DNA of 64,000 bases. Source: Bradyrhizobium sp. 139 (GTDB taxonomy: Bacteria > Pseudomonadota > Alphaproteobacteria > Rhizobiales > Xanthobacteraceae). The notes under the pieces are model-generated. The model was not told the origin of the DNA, searched no databases, and saw nothing but the letters and a program-made list of their open reading frames with translations. Below are positions 17,527-26,393 of the stretch, one piece after another (within the stretch, counting starts at the first letter, position 1; the number at the start of each line of letters is the position of its first letter). Where the stretch lies: contig NZ_JADPKS010000152.1 of the NCBI RefSeq assembly GCF_023074175.1, forward strand, positions 33,059 through 97,058, in the 5' to 3' direction. Position numbers and translations under genes: made by a program.

Positions 17527-18999
17527 TTACGGTGAGACGAAATTGTCGGTGGCGAACGCGGCCTCGCCGAGCCCGATATCGGTGACGTGGAAGCGGACGG
17601 GAATAGACTTCTCTGGATTGCTGTCCGCCGGCGCGGTGACGAGCAGCCGCAACTCGCTGGTGGAGTCGCGGGGGATCACGATCATCGGCCGGTCCGGCGT
17701 CACGGAATCAACGCCGATGACGTGAATGGTCGCGTTGGCCGGACCGTTCGCGTCGATCGCGATGACGCGGTCATAGCCGCTCTTGTTCAGCAGCCGCACC
17801 GTATAGGCGTTGCGGATCGAGCCGTCGCTGAGCCTGACCGCGACCGGATTGCGGTCGTGCAGCACGTTGACGTCGAGCAGGCTGCGGGTCGCGAGGGTGT
17901 AGATCATGATGCCACCGACGGCCGCGATGATCGCGCTGTAGGCGACGGTGCGGGGCCGGACGATGCGATAGACCGGCGCCTTGCCTTCCTGGCGGCGATG
18001 GATGTTGATGTCGTTGTCGTAGCCGATCAGCCGCTTCGGACGGCCGATTTTGGTCATCACGTTGCCGCAGGCGTCGATGCAGAGGCCGCACTGGATGCAT
18101 TCGAGCTGCGGCCCGTTGCGGATATCGATGCCGGTCGGACAGACCGCGACGCATTGATAGCAGTCGACGCAGTCGCCCGCGTGCTCACCGAGCACGCGCA
18201 GCTCGGCGGCCTTCTTGACCGAGGTACGCTTCTCGCCGCGATCGTAGCGGTAGGTGACGTTGAGCGCCCATTCGTCGGTAAGCGCCGCCTGGATCCGCGG
18301 CCACGGGCACATATAGACGCAGACCTGCTCGCGCATGAATCCGGCGAGCACATAGGTCGTCGCGGTGAGAATGCCGATCCAGGCGTAGGCGATCATCGGC
18401 GCCTGGAAGGTGACGAGCTGCTTCACCAGCATCGGCGCGTCGTTGAAATAGAGCACCCAGGCGCCGCCCGTCCACCAGGCGATCAGGAGCCAGATCGAAT
18501 GCTTGAGCACGATCTCCGAGATGCGCTCGAGCCTCATCGGATCGGACGATTTGTCCTTCTTCATCCGCTCGCGCCGGTCGCCTTCGATCAGGCGCTCGAC
18601 GGCGTAGAACAGGTCGGTCCAGACCGTCTGGGGACAGAGATAGCCGCACCAGATGCGGCCGCCGACCGAGTTCATCAGGAACAGCGCCACCGCGGCGACG
18701 ATCAATAGGCCCGTGAAGTAGTAGACCTCCTGCGGCCACAGCTCGATGAAAAAGAAGTAGAAGCGGCTGTTGGGCAGATCGATCAGCACCGCCTGGCTCG
18801 GAGCGCCGAGACCGCGGTTCCAGCGCACGAAGGGCAGCAAGTAGTAGATACCGAGGCAGAACGCCATCAGGCCCCATTTGATCCGGCGGAAGGTGCCGGA
18901 GACGCTCTGGGGATAGACCTTCTTCCGGGCTGCGTAGAGCGGCCCGTAATCGTCGTCCGATGTGAGGTCGTTCGGGTTCACGGTCTTGTTCATCGCCAA
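17527..18999 (-). CDS. fixG: FixG, membrane-bound 2[4Fe-4S] protein (CcoG)
   Basis: 490 residues. A polar N-terminus is followed by membrane helices with the cytochrome/NapH-like CGYLCPQTVW motif, a ferredoxin domain with CVDCYQCVAVCPTGIDIRNG and CIQCGLCIDACGNVMTK (two CxxCxxCxxxCP/G clusters), and a C-terminal periplasmic Ig-like domain. The family is a cupric reductase that supplies Cu(I) for cbb3 oxidase. First gene of fixGHIS; a FixK2-type box lies at 19051-19064, 52 bases upstream of the start. Confidence 0.95.
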   Translation of the reverse strand: MAMNKTVNPNDLTSDDDYGPLYAARKKVYPQSVSGTFRRIKWGLMAFCLGIYYLLPFVRWNRGLGAPSQAVLIDLPNSRFYFFFIELWPQEVYYFTGLLIVAAVALFLMNSVGGRIWCGYLCPQTVWTDLFYAVERLIEGDRRERMKKDKSSDPMRLERISEIVLKHSIWLLIAWWTGGAWVLYFNDAPMLVKQLVTFQAPMIAYAWIGILTATTYVLAGFMREQVCVYMCPWPRIQAALTDEWALNVTYRYDRGEKRTSVKKAAELRVLGEHAGDCVDCYQCVAVCPTGIDIRNGPQLECIQCGLCIDACGNVMTKIGRPKRLIGYDNDINIHRRQEGKAPVYRIVRPRTVAYSAIIAAVGGIMIYTLATRSLLDVNVLHDRNPVAVRLSDGSIRNAYTVRLLNKSGYDRVIAIDANGPANATIHVIGVDSVTPDRPMIVIPRDSTSELRLLVTAPADSNPEKSIPVRFHVTDIGLGEAAFATDNFVSP

Positions 19000-19050
19000 A
19001 AGCTTCTCGCAAAGGTGCGATTAAACCTAGACCCGACGCCGCGGCGTCAG

Positions 19051-19064
19051 TTGATCCAGCGCAA
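19051..19064 (-). promoter_or_regulatory. FixK2 box upstream of fixG
   Basis: On the minus strand this reads TTGCGCTGGATCAA, matching the FixK2 consensus TTG(A/C)-N6-(T/G)CAA. It lies in the 103-base gap between fixP and fixG, so fixGHIS can be transcribed separately from fixNOQP. Confidence 0.75.
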
Positions 19065-19102
19065 ACGGGGGCGTTTTGTTCGCCCCGTCTTCCGTCAATG
19101 GG

Positions 19103-19978
19103 CTATTTTCCACCGCCCAGCGAGTGGACGTAGACCGCCATGGCCTTGATGGTGGCCGGATCGAGCCGCCCCTCCCAGGCCGGCATGACGCCGGCGCGGC
19201 CTAGGCTGATGGTCTCGATCAGGCTCGCCTCGTCCGAGCCATAGAGCCAGATCTTGTCGGTGAGGTTCGGCGCGCCCATCTCGGGGTTGCCCTTACCGCC
19301 ATCGCCATGGCAGGCGACGCAATTCTCGGCGAAGATCTTTTCGCCCTTCGCCGCGTCGTAGCCCTTGCGGGTTGGCAAGCCCGATAGCGACCGCACGTAA
19401 TTGGCGACCGTGACGATCTCGTCGCCCTTCAGCACGCCGTCCTTGCCGAAGGCGAGCATCTGGCCCTCATGCGCCTTGGCGTGACCGGAACGCGCGCCGA
19501 ACTGGATGGTCTGCATGATCTGGTCGAGCGTGCCGCCCCACAGCCAATCGTCGTCGTTCAGGTTCGGATAGCCTTTCGCGCCGGCGCCGCCACTGCCGTG
19601 ACACGGTGCGCAATTGTCGCCGAACACGGTCTTGCCCTTGGCGCGGGCGAGCGCCAGCAAGGCCGGATCCTTTTCGATGTCGGCGAGCGAGGCCGCGCCC
19701 AGCGCCACCATCTTGTCGCCGCGGATCTTCTCGAGGTTTGCGAGCTCGACTGCGACGTCGGCGCGGGACGAATATCCGAACATGCCCGTGGTGTTGCTGG
19801 AGATCAGCGGCCAGGCCGGATAGACGAGCCAGTAGCCGATCGCCCAGACGATGGTGAGGTAGAAGGTGATTACCCACCAGCGCGGCAGCGGCGTGTTGAG
19901 CTCCTTGATGCCGTCCCACTCGTGCCCGGTCGTGGACCTGCCGGTGACGGAATCGATGTCGCTATGATGATCGGTCAT
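19103..19978 (-). CDS. fixP: FixP, dihaem c-type cytochrome subunit of cbb3 oxidase
   Basis: 291 residues. An N-terminal membrane anchor (about 36-60, WVITFYLTIVWAIGYWLVYP) is followed by two cytochrome c domains with CAPCH (C123, C126, H127) and CVACH (C220, C223, H224), and methionine ligands in MLAFG and MPAWEG. This is the subunit that feeds electrons from cytochrome c/bc1 into the oxidase on the periplasmic side. It starts seven bases after the fixQ stop. Confidence 0.96.
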   Translation of the reverse strand: MTDHHSDIDSVTGRSTTGHEWDGIKELNTPLPRWWVITFYLTIVWAIGYWLVYPAWPLISSNTTGMFGYSSRADVAVELANLEKIRGDKMVALGAASLADIEKDPALLALARAKGKTVFGDNCAPCHGSGGAGAKGYPNLNDDDWLWGGTLDQIMQTIQFGARSGHAKAHEGQMLAFGKDGVLKGDEIVTVANYVRSLSGLPTRKGYDAAKGEKIFAENCVACHGDGGKGNPEMGAPNLTDKIWLYGSDEASLIETISLGRAGVMPAWEGRLDPATIKAMAVYVHSLGGGK

Positions 19979-19984
19979 GATCTC

Positions 19985-20149
19985 TCACTCCTCCCGCAAC
20001 GGCAGGTGTGCCGCTTCGTCGAAAGCGGCCTTGTTGCGAGGCCAAAATGCGTAGGCGATGATCGCGAGAAAGATCGCGATGAAGACCGGCGTCCAGATCG
20101 TGGTCACGAGACCGGACGCAAGATTGTCGAGTGTCAGGATGGCTTTCAT
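19985..20149 (-). CDS. fixQ: FixQ, small subunit of cbb3 oxidase
   Basis: 54 residues, too short for many gene lists. MKAILTLDNLASGLVTTIWT, then a membrane helix PVFIAIFLAIIAYAFW, then PRNKAAFDEAAHLPLREE. A single helix followed by W-P-x-N/x-K-x-x-F-D-E-A is the FixQ/CcoQ signature. CcoQ stabilises the complex and binds FixP. It lies between fixO (13 bases upstream) and fixP. Confidence 0.94.
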   Translation of the reverse strand: MKAILTLDNLASGLVTTIWTPVFIAIFLAIIAYAFWPRNKAAFDEAAHLPLREE

Positions 20150-20162
20150 CGTTGATGCCTTC

Positions 20163-20897
20163 TCAGCGAAGATTGGCTTTCTCGTTGTAGATCTTGAAGT
20201 CGACCAGCGTGCCGAGCATCTGCAAATATGCGATCAGCGCGTCCATTTCGGTCGGCGTGCCGGTCTTGCCGTCGAAATTGCGCACGACGGCCTTGACGTA
20301 GCGCTTGCTGAAGGCATCGCTGCCGGAATTATCCGGATCGGCCTGGGCCTTCACATCGGCGCCGGCGCTCGCGATCTGATCGTCGCTGTAGGGCACCCCG
20401 ACGGTCCTCAGCGTGCGCATGTGGTCGGCGATCGTGTCGGGATCGACCTCGGTCTGACTGAGGAACGGATAGCCCGGCATTACCGACTGCGGCACGATGG
20501 CGCGCGGGTTGGTCAGATGGTTGACGTGCCAGTCGTCGGAATATTTGGCGCCGACGCGGGCAAGATCGGGACCGGTGCGCTTCGAGCCCCACTGGAACGG
20601 GTGGTCGAACATGCTCTCGGCGGCGAGCGAGAAGTGGCCGTAGCGCTCGACCTCGTCGCGCAGGGGGCGGATCATCTGCGAGTGGCAGAGATAACAGCCT
20701 TCGCGGACGTAGACGTTGCGGCCTGCGAGCTCCAGTGGCGTATAGGGCCGCACCCCGTCGACCGCCTCGATCGTGCTCTTGAGGTAGAACAGCGGCGTGA
20801 TCTCGACGAGACCGCCGATCGCGATCACCAGCAGGATGCCGACGATCAGGATGATCGAGTTCTTTTCGAAGACTTGATGGCGTGTCCAGAACGACAT
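20163..20897 (-). CDS. fixO: FixO, monohaem c-type cytochrome subunit of cbb3 oxidase
   Basis: 244 residues. Membrane anchor at about 14-30 (SIILIVGILLVIAIGGLVEI), then the haem c motif CYLCH (C68, C71, H72) in GCYLCHSQMIRPLRDEVERY and a methionine ligand in QSVMPGYPF. This is typical FixO/CcoO, forming the catalytic core with FixN. The start lies 10 bases after the fixN stop. Confidence 0.96.
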   Translation of the reverse strand: MSFWTRHQVFEKNSIILIVGILLVIAIGGLVEITPLFYLKSTIEAVDGVRPYTPLELAGRNVYVREGCYLCHSQMIRPLRDEVERYGHFSLAAESMFDHPFQWGSKRTGPDLARVGAKYSDDWHVNHLTNPRAIVPQSVMPGYPFLSQTEVDPDTIADHMRTLRTVGVPYSDDQIASAGADVKAQADPDNSGSDAFSKRYVKAVVRNFDGKTGTPTEMDALIAYLQMLGTLVDFKIYNEKANLR

Positions 20898-20907
20898 GGA
20901 AAACTCC

Positions 20908-22557
20908 TCATTCCGCCGGCTGAAGAGCGACGGGCCTCTGGACTTCCGCTTCGCCGACGCGAACCGTCATCCAGAGATTATAGGCCATGATCAGCGCGCC
21001 GATCAGGAACAGGGCGCCGCCGGCGGCGCGGATGATGTAGAAGGGATGCATCGCCTCGACCGTCTCAATGAAGGAATATTCGAGGAAGCCGAGCGAGGTG
21101 TAGGCGCGCCACATCAGGCCCTGGAGGATGCCGGACACCCACATCGCCGAGATGTAGAGAACGATGCCGAGGGTTGCGATCCAGAAGTGCCAGTTGACGA
21201 GCTTCAGGCTGTAGAGCCCCTTGCGATTCCAGACCCACGGCACCAGGCAGTAGAGCGCGCCGAAGGAGACGAAGCCGACCCAGCCGAGCGCGCCGGAATG
21301 CACGTGACCGATGGTCCAGTCGGTGTAGTGGCTGAGCGAGTTGACCACCTTGATCGACATCATCGGGCCTTCGAAGGTCGACATGCCGTAGAAGGCGACG
21401 GAGACGACGAGCATGCGCAGCACGGGATCGGTGCGCAGCTTGTCCCAGGCGCCCGACAGCGTCATCAGGCCGTTGATCATGCCGCCCCAGGAGGGCATCC
21501 ACAGCATGATCGAGAAGGTCATGCCGAGCGTCTGCGTCCAGTCCGGCAGCGCCGTATAGTGCAGATGATGGGGACCGGCCCAGATGTAGAGGAAGATCAG
21601 CGCCCAGAAATGGATGATCGACAGCCGATAGGAATAGATCGGCCGCTCGGCACGCTTGGGGATGAAGTAGTACATGATGGCGAGGAAGCCGGCGGTCAGG
21701 AAGAAGCCGACCGCGTTATGGCCGTACCACCACTGGAACATGGCGTCCTGGATGCCGCCCCAGGCGACGTAGGATTTTGAGCCGAACACCGAGACCGGGA
21801 GGGCCGGATTGTTGCCGAGATGCAGGACCGCGATCGTCACGATGAAGGCGAGATAGAACCAGTTTGCGACGAAGATGTGCGGTTCCTTGCGCTTGATGAT
21901 GGTGGCGAGGAAGACGAGCAGATAGGCTACCCACACGATCGTCAGCCAGAGATCGGCGTACCATTCCGGCTCGGCATATTCCTTCGACTGGGTGACGCCG
22001 AGCAGATAGCCGGTGCCGGCGATCAGGATGAAGAAATTGTAGCCGACGACGACGAACCAGGGCGCGAGGTCGCCGGCCAGGCGCACGCGGCAGCTCTTCT
22101 GGACGACGTAGAAGGACGTGGCGATCAGCACGTTGCCGCCAAAGGCGAAGATCACCGCCGAGGTGTGCAGAGGACGCAGACGGCCGAAGCTGGTCCAGGG
22201 CAGATCGAAGTTCAGCGCCGGCCAGGCCAGTTGCGAGGCGATGATCAGGCCGACGAGGAAGCCCGCGATGCCCCAGAACATCGCCATGAAGGAGGAAAAC
22301 TTGATCGGGCCCATGTTGTAGTTGGGGCGGCCGTTGATCTCGGCCGGCGGCAGCGCCGCCGCGCGATCGAAGTACCGGTTGATGATGCAGAACACCGCGG
22401 CCAGGCTCGCGGCCGCGCTGAGCCCAGCGTGGAAGGCGAAGGGCGCGTCGAGCGCCTTGGCCGAGGCGATTAAGCAGAAGAAGGCGGTGACTGCGAACAC
22501 GACAGCCAGGCCGCTTTCACCTGACGTCATGGATTTGGAGAGGGCGGGCTGGCTCAT
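20908..22557 (-). CDS. fixN: FixN, catalytic subunit I of cbb3 oxidase
   Basis: 549 residues with about 12 membrane helices. Haem and copper ligands appear in LHTSAVIFAFGGN, WYGHNAVGFFLTAG (haem-copper His), AGPHHLHYTALPDW (CuB His pair) and HVHSGALGWVGFVSF. This is the subunit that reduces O2 with high affinity and is essential for bacteroid respiration. It heads fixNOQP, with a perfect FixK2/FNR-type box centred 63 bases upstream. Confidence 0.97.
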   Translation of the reverse strand: MSQPALSKSMTSGESGLAVVFAVTAFFCLIASAKALDAPFAFHAGLSAAASLAAVFCIINRYFDRAAALPPAEINGRPNYNMGPIKFSSFMAMFWGIAGFLVGLIIASQLAWPALNFDLPWTSFGRLRPLHTSAVIFAFGGNVLIATSFYVVQKSCRVRLAGDLAPWFVVVGYNFFILIAGTGYLLGVTQSKEYAEPEWYADLWLTIVWVAYLLVFLATIIKRKEPHIFVANWFYLAFIVTIAVLHLGNNPALPVSVFGSKSYVAWGGIQDAMFQWWYGHNAVGFFLTAGFLAIMYYFIPKRAERPIYSYRLSIIHFWALIFLYIWAGPHHLHYTALPDWTQTLGMTFSIMLWMPSWGGMINGLMTLSGAWDKLRTDPVLRMLVVSVAFYGMSTFEGPMMSIKVVNSLSHYTDWTIGHVHSGALGWVGFVSFGALYCLVPWVWNRKGLYSLKLVNWHFWIATLGIVLYISAMWVSGILQGLMWRAYTSLGFLEYSFIETVEAMHPFYIIRAAGGALFLIGALIMAYNLWMTVRVGEAEVQRPVALQPAE

Positions 22558-22613
22558 GCGGATTCTCTCTGAAAGAACACGCCGCCAGAAACCACATCCG
22601 CCCTCGCGGGGAA

Positions 22614-22627
22614 TTGATTGAAATCAA
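22614..22627 (-). promoter_or_regulatory. Perfect FixK2/anaerobox upstream of fixN
   Basis: TTGATTGAAATCAA is a fully palindromic TTGAT-N4-ATCAA site 57 bases before the fixN ATG, which suits class II activation by FixK2. Confidence 0.92.
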
Positions 22628-22727
22628 GCTAGCTGGATTTCCGTTGATGTGAGACCGATGCGGATCAGGGAGTAGTATCAATTCCTTGCATTGCCTCCGG
22701 AAAATCACGGAGCTTGAAATCGCGGGA

Positions 22728-23153
22728 TCAGTCCCGCGCGGTGGCCTTGAGCGCCGCGATGACGTCCTCGCGGGCGATGATGCCGACCAGCTTCTGTGCG
22801 CCGTCGAGCACGATGATGCTCCTGATGCGATGCTCGACCATGATCTGGAGCACGCGCGTCAGCCTTGTGTCGGGGCTGACATAGATGAACTCGGGCGTCA
22901 TGACGTCGCCGATCTTGCGGCTCATCAGGTCGGGATAGCGCGGCAGCATCTGGCTCGGCGTGAAGGCGAAACACTTCAGGATGTCGAATTTGGTGACGAT
23001 GCCGACCACCTGCCCGTCATCCTCGACTGGATAGGAGTTGAAATCGTCGCGCTCGAACATCTCGCTGAGTTCGAGCAGGTCGAGATCGCACTGAGCCGTC
23101 CGTACGTTGCGTGTCATGTAGCCGCCGACGGTCTGTTCAAGAGACTTGCACAC
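22728..23153 (-). CDS. CBS-domain pair protein
   Basis: 141 residues with two CBS domains (about 10-65 and 75-135). The first has VGGYMTRNVRTAQCDLDLLE and GIVTKFDILK. The second has IGDVMTPEFIYVSPDTRLTR and GIIAREDVIAALK. CBS pairs bind adenine nucleotides and act as energy or redox gauges. The gene lies between fixN and the stress-protein remnant, a position shared with other Bradyrhizobium fix clusters as I recall them. The exact partner is unknown. Confidence 0.85.
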   Translation of the reverse strand: MCKSLEQTVGGYMTRNVRTAQCDLDLLELSEMFERDDFNSYPVEDDGQVVGIVTKFDILKCFAFTPSQMLPRYPDLMSRKIGDVMTPEFIYVSPDTRLTRVLQIMVEHRIRSIIVLDGAQKLVGIIAREDVIAALKATARD

Positions 23154-23190
23154 GGCGCGTCCTCCTCGATTGGTCTGGGTTCGCCGGCCG

Positions 23191-24022
23191 TCAGTGCGAC
23201 AGCAACACGCAGCGGGCCGATTGCGTCATCAGATGATGCGTGGCGCCGCCGAGGATCAGCTCGCGGAAGCGCGAATGACCGTAGGCGCCGGCGACGATCA
23301 AGCCGGCGCCGATGTTATAGGCGATCTTCTCTAATTGCGCGGCGGCGGTTTGGTTTCTCGCGGCTTCCGGGATGCGCGCGATCGCAGCGAGGCCGTGGCG
23401 AGCGAGCCATGCGGCAACGTCCGTGACGCGCCCCATCGCGGCCGAGCCGTCGCCAGCGTCTTCCGGAAGCTCGATGATGGTTATGTCCTTCGCGTTGCGC
23501 AGCCTCGGCAATGCATCGACAACCGCCCGCCGTGCCTCGGGCGTGTCCTTCCAGACTATGAGCACGCTACGCAGATCGAGCCAGTTGACTCCGTCGGTTA
23601 CCATCAGGAGCGGCCGGCCAGCCTGCATTACCAGATCCTTCGGGCTTGCAAGCGAAAAGGCATCGGAGAAAGCGAGCTATATCCGCCGCTGACGACGATG
23701 TCGGCGCACCGCACCTGCGCCAGGACAAACCGCCTGGGAAAATCCAGGGCGCTGCGCCATTACGAGTGTCCGCCGCGCGCCTTCGTCGCGGCGCGGAATT
23801 GCGCCTCCAGCTCGGCAAGGCGTTTCTGACGGAAGCCTGCTCCCGATCGATCAGCCCTAGGGCCTCGGCGCCATCTGCGAAATAGAGCGGCGGAGCGAAC
23901 TGCGCAGCGGCAACGCCGACAATGGTCGCCTCGAACCGCTCGGCGAGTTCGCCCGCGACCTGAAGACGTGCCTCGTTGGGCTGATCGAGCGCCAGGCTGA
24001 CCACCACGGTCGCATATGTCAT
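23191..24022 (-). pseudogene. Universal stress protein, broken in the middle
   Basis: The N-terminal part starts at ATG 24022 behind GGAGG and reads MTYATVVVSLALDQPNEARL and ERFEATIVGVAAAQFAPPLY. The C-terminal part (23191-23628) reads GRPLLMVTDGVNWLDLRSVL and the nucleotide-binding GAYGHSRFRELILGGATHHL. Between about 23640 and 23810 the frames shift at least twice, and one frame holds a stop (RGGHS-TAA-WRSALDFP). The protein would be split as written. Tandem or single Usp proteins are often FixK-controlled in rhizobia. An imperfect FixK-type site (TTGATCTACCTCAT on the minus strand, 24081-24094) precedes it. Confidence 0.75.
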
Positions 24023-24210
24023 CGGGAGCCTCCGGGCAGTACGTTGCTGTGGAAATCTAGCCGCGCCGACGCAAGGCAGGATGAGGTAGATCAATTTTCG
24101 GCGCCCAGTTGGGAGAAATCCGCCGATCAGACATCCGAACTTGCCTCCGGTCCGGCCTTGGGCGAAATTGCCGCCACGGGACCCCGCCGCGGGAGAATGG
24201 GAGCAATAGC

Positions 24211-25728
24211 TTGTCGCTGAGCCGCGTAACGCATCCGCCAGAGGACGCTCGCGGCGAGCATTTCGGCGTCCGGATCGAAGGCTTTGGCGTCGGCACCTGG
24301 GATCTCGATCTCAGGACGCGCGAGCTGGAGTGGTCGGAAACCGCGAGAATGCTGCTCGGCATCGAACGGAATCAACCGGCGAGCTATGAACTCCTTCTCT
24401 CGCGCCTCGGTCCCGCGGACCGCGCGCGCCTGGAGAGCGCGATCGAGCATGTCGTCGACCACGGCGGCGGCTTCGACGTATCCTTCAGAGTTGCCAATGC
24501 CTCAGGCCTGGGGCGCTGGATTCGCGCCCGGGCAGGTCTCATCCGGGACGACGCCGGTGCCGCCCGCCATCTCAGCGGCATCTTTCTCGACGTCAACGAG
24601 GAGAAACAGGTTGAGGAGGCACTGCGCACCCGCGAGACTCACCTCCAGTCGATCCTCCAGACCATTCCCGATGCAATGATCGTCATCGACGGCCACGGCA
24701 TCATCCAGCTCTTCAGCACGGCGGCCGAGCGCCTGTTCGGCTGGCCCGAGCAGGAGGCCATCGGCCAGAACGTCAGCATCCTGATGCCTGAGCCCGACTG
24801 CACCCGCCACGACGGCTACATCGCGCGCTACCGCACCACCGGAGATCCGCATATCATCGGCATCGGGCGTATCGTGACAGGCAAGCGCCGCGACGGAACC
24901 ACCTTTCCGATGCATCTGGCGATCGGCGAGATGCAGTCGGGCGCCGAGCCTTATTTCACCGGATTCATCCGCGACCTCACCGAGCATCAACAGACCCAGG
25001 CGCGGCTCCAGGAATTGCAGTCCGAGCTCGTCCATGTCTCGCGGCTGACCGCGATGGGCGAGATGGCCTCTGCGCTCGCCCACGAGCTCAACCAGCCGCT
25101 GGCGGCGATCAGCAATTATATGAAGGGCTCGCGACGGCTGCTCGCCGGCAGCAGCGATCCGAACACACGGAAGATCGAAAGCGCGCTGGACCGCGCCGCC
25201 GAACAGGCGTTGCGCGCCGGCCAGATCATCCGGCGCTTACGCGACTTCGTGTCTCGCGGCGAGTCCGAGAAGCGGGTAGAGAGCCTGTCCAAACTGATCG
25301 AGGAAGCCGGCGCGCTTGGGCTTGCCGGCGCCCGCGAGCAGAACGTGCAGCTCCGCTTCAATCTCGATCCGGACGCCGATCTCGTCCTCGCCGACCGGGT
25401 GCAGATCCAGCAAGTCCTGGTAAATCTGTTTCGCAATGCGCTGGAAGCGATGGCGCAGTCGCCGCGGCGCGAGCTCGTTATTGCCAACAGCCGCATCGCC
25501 GATGATGTGATCGAAGTGGAGGTGTCCGACAGCGGGTCCGGCTTCCAGGGCGACGTCATTTCAAACCTGTTTCAGACCTTCTTCACCACCAAGGAGACCG
25601 GCATGGGCGTGGGACTGTCCATCAGCCGCTCCATCATCGAGGCTCACGGCGGCCGCATGTGGGCCGAGAGCAACGCATCGGGTGGCGCAACATTCCGCTT
25701 CACCCTCCCGGCAGCCGACGAGAACTGA
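24211..25728 (+). CDS. fixL: FixL, oxygen-sensing haem histidine kinase
   Basis: 505 residues from TTG 24211 (ribosome binding site GGGAG), exactly the length of the characterised B. japonicum FixL; the longer frame from 24109 is less likely. It has an N-terminal PAS domain (about 20-135), a haem PAS domain (about 140-258) with haem ligand H200 and R206/R220, a HisKA domain with H291 in ALAHELNQP, and an ATPase domain with N (LFRNALEAM), DSGSGF and GMGVGLSIS. It is soluble, without membrane segments, as in Bradyrhizobium. It autophosphorylates when oxygen is low and passes the phosphate to FixJ, whose gene starts three bases later. Confidence 0.97.
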   Translation: MSLSRVTHPPEDARGEHFGVRIEGFGVGTWDLDLRTRELEWSETARMLLGIERNQPASYELLLSRLGPADRARLESAIEHVVDHGGGFDVSFRVANASGLGRWIRARAGLIRDDAGAARHLSGIFLDVNEEKQVEEALRTRETHLQSILQTIPDAMIVIDGHGIIQLFSTAAERLFGWPEQEAIGQNVSILMPEPDCTRHDGYIARYRTTGDPHIIGIGRIVTGKRRDGTTFPMHLAIGEMQSGAEPYFTGFIRDLTEHQQTQARLQELQSELVHVSRLTAMGEMASALAHELNQPLAAISNYMKGSRRLLAGSSDPNTRKIESALDRAAEQALRAGQIIRRLRDFVSRGESEKRVESLSKLIEEAGALGLAGAREQNVQLRFNLDPDADLVLADRVQIQQVLVNLFRNALEAMAQSPRRELVIANSRIADDVIEVEVSDSGSGFQGDVISNLFQTFFTTKETGMGVGLSISRSIIEAHGGRMWAESNASGGATFRFTLPAADEN

Positions 25729-25731
25729 TTC

Positions 25732-26349
25732 ATGACAACCAAGGGACATGTCTACGTCATCGACGACGACGAGGCGATGCGGGACTCGCTGAACTTCCTG
25801 CTGGATTCCTGCGGCTTCGGCGTCACCCTATTCGACAATGCGCAAGGCTTCCTCGGTGCCCTGCCCGGCCTCGCCTTCGGCTGCGTAGTCTCGGACATCC
25901 GCATGCCGGGCGTTGACGGAATCGAGCTTCTCAAGTGCATGAAGGCGCAGCACAGTCCGTTCCCGATCGTGATCATGACCGGTCACGGCGACGTGCCGCT
26001 CGCAGTCGAAGCGATGAAGCTTGGTGCGGTCGACTTCCTGGAAAAGCCGTTCGACGACGACCGCCTCGTCACCATGATCGAGGCCGCGATCCGCCGGGCC
26101 GAACCGGTCGCCAAGAACGAGGCTATCGCGCAGGATATGGCCGCCCGTGTGGCCTCGTTGAGCCCGCGCGAGCACCAGATCCTGGAGGGGCTGATCGCAG
26201 GTCTCTCCAATAAGCTGATCGCCCGCGAATACGACATCAGCCCGCGCACGATCGAGGTCTACCGGGCCAATGTGATGACCAAGATGCAGGCCAACAGCCT
26301 CTCGGAACTGGTCCGGCTGGCGATGCGCGCCGGCATGCTGAAGGATTGA
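25732..26349 (+). CDS. fixJ: FixJ, response regulator
   Basis: 205 residues. Receiver domain with acid pocket DDD (11-13), phospho-acceptor D55 in VVSDIRMPG and conserved K in LEKPF, then a LuxR/NarL-type helix-turn-helix with LSPREHQILEGL, LIAREYDISPRTIEVYRANV. Length and motifs match FixJ. Phospho-FixJ activates fixK2. It follows fixL by three bases, one transcription unit. Confidence 0.97.
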   Translation: MTTKGHVYVIDDDEAMRDSLNFLLDSCGFGVTLFDNAQGFLGALPGLAFGCVVSDIRMPGVDGIELLKCMKAQHSPFPIVIMTGHGDVPLAVEAMKLGAVDFLEKPFDDDRLVTMIEAAIRRAEPVAKNEAIAQDMAARVASLSPREHQILEGLIAGLSNKLIAREYDISPRTIEVYRANVMTKMQANSLSELVRLAMRAGMLKD

Positions 26350-26393
26350 GGCAGGTCAAGGCACTTGTGCGGGCCTGTGGTAGCCACGCAGGC

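Noticed and set aside
17587..18708. Plus-strand frame of 373 codons opposite fixG
   Set aside because: Asp/Arg/Val-rich antisense shadow of fixG, common in GC-rich genomes; no ribosome binding site or motif.
20896..21780. Plus-strand frame of 294 codons opposite fixN
   Set aside because: Antisense shadow of a clearly identified oxidase subunit gene.
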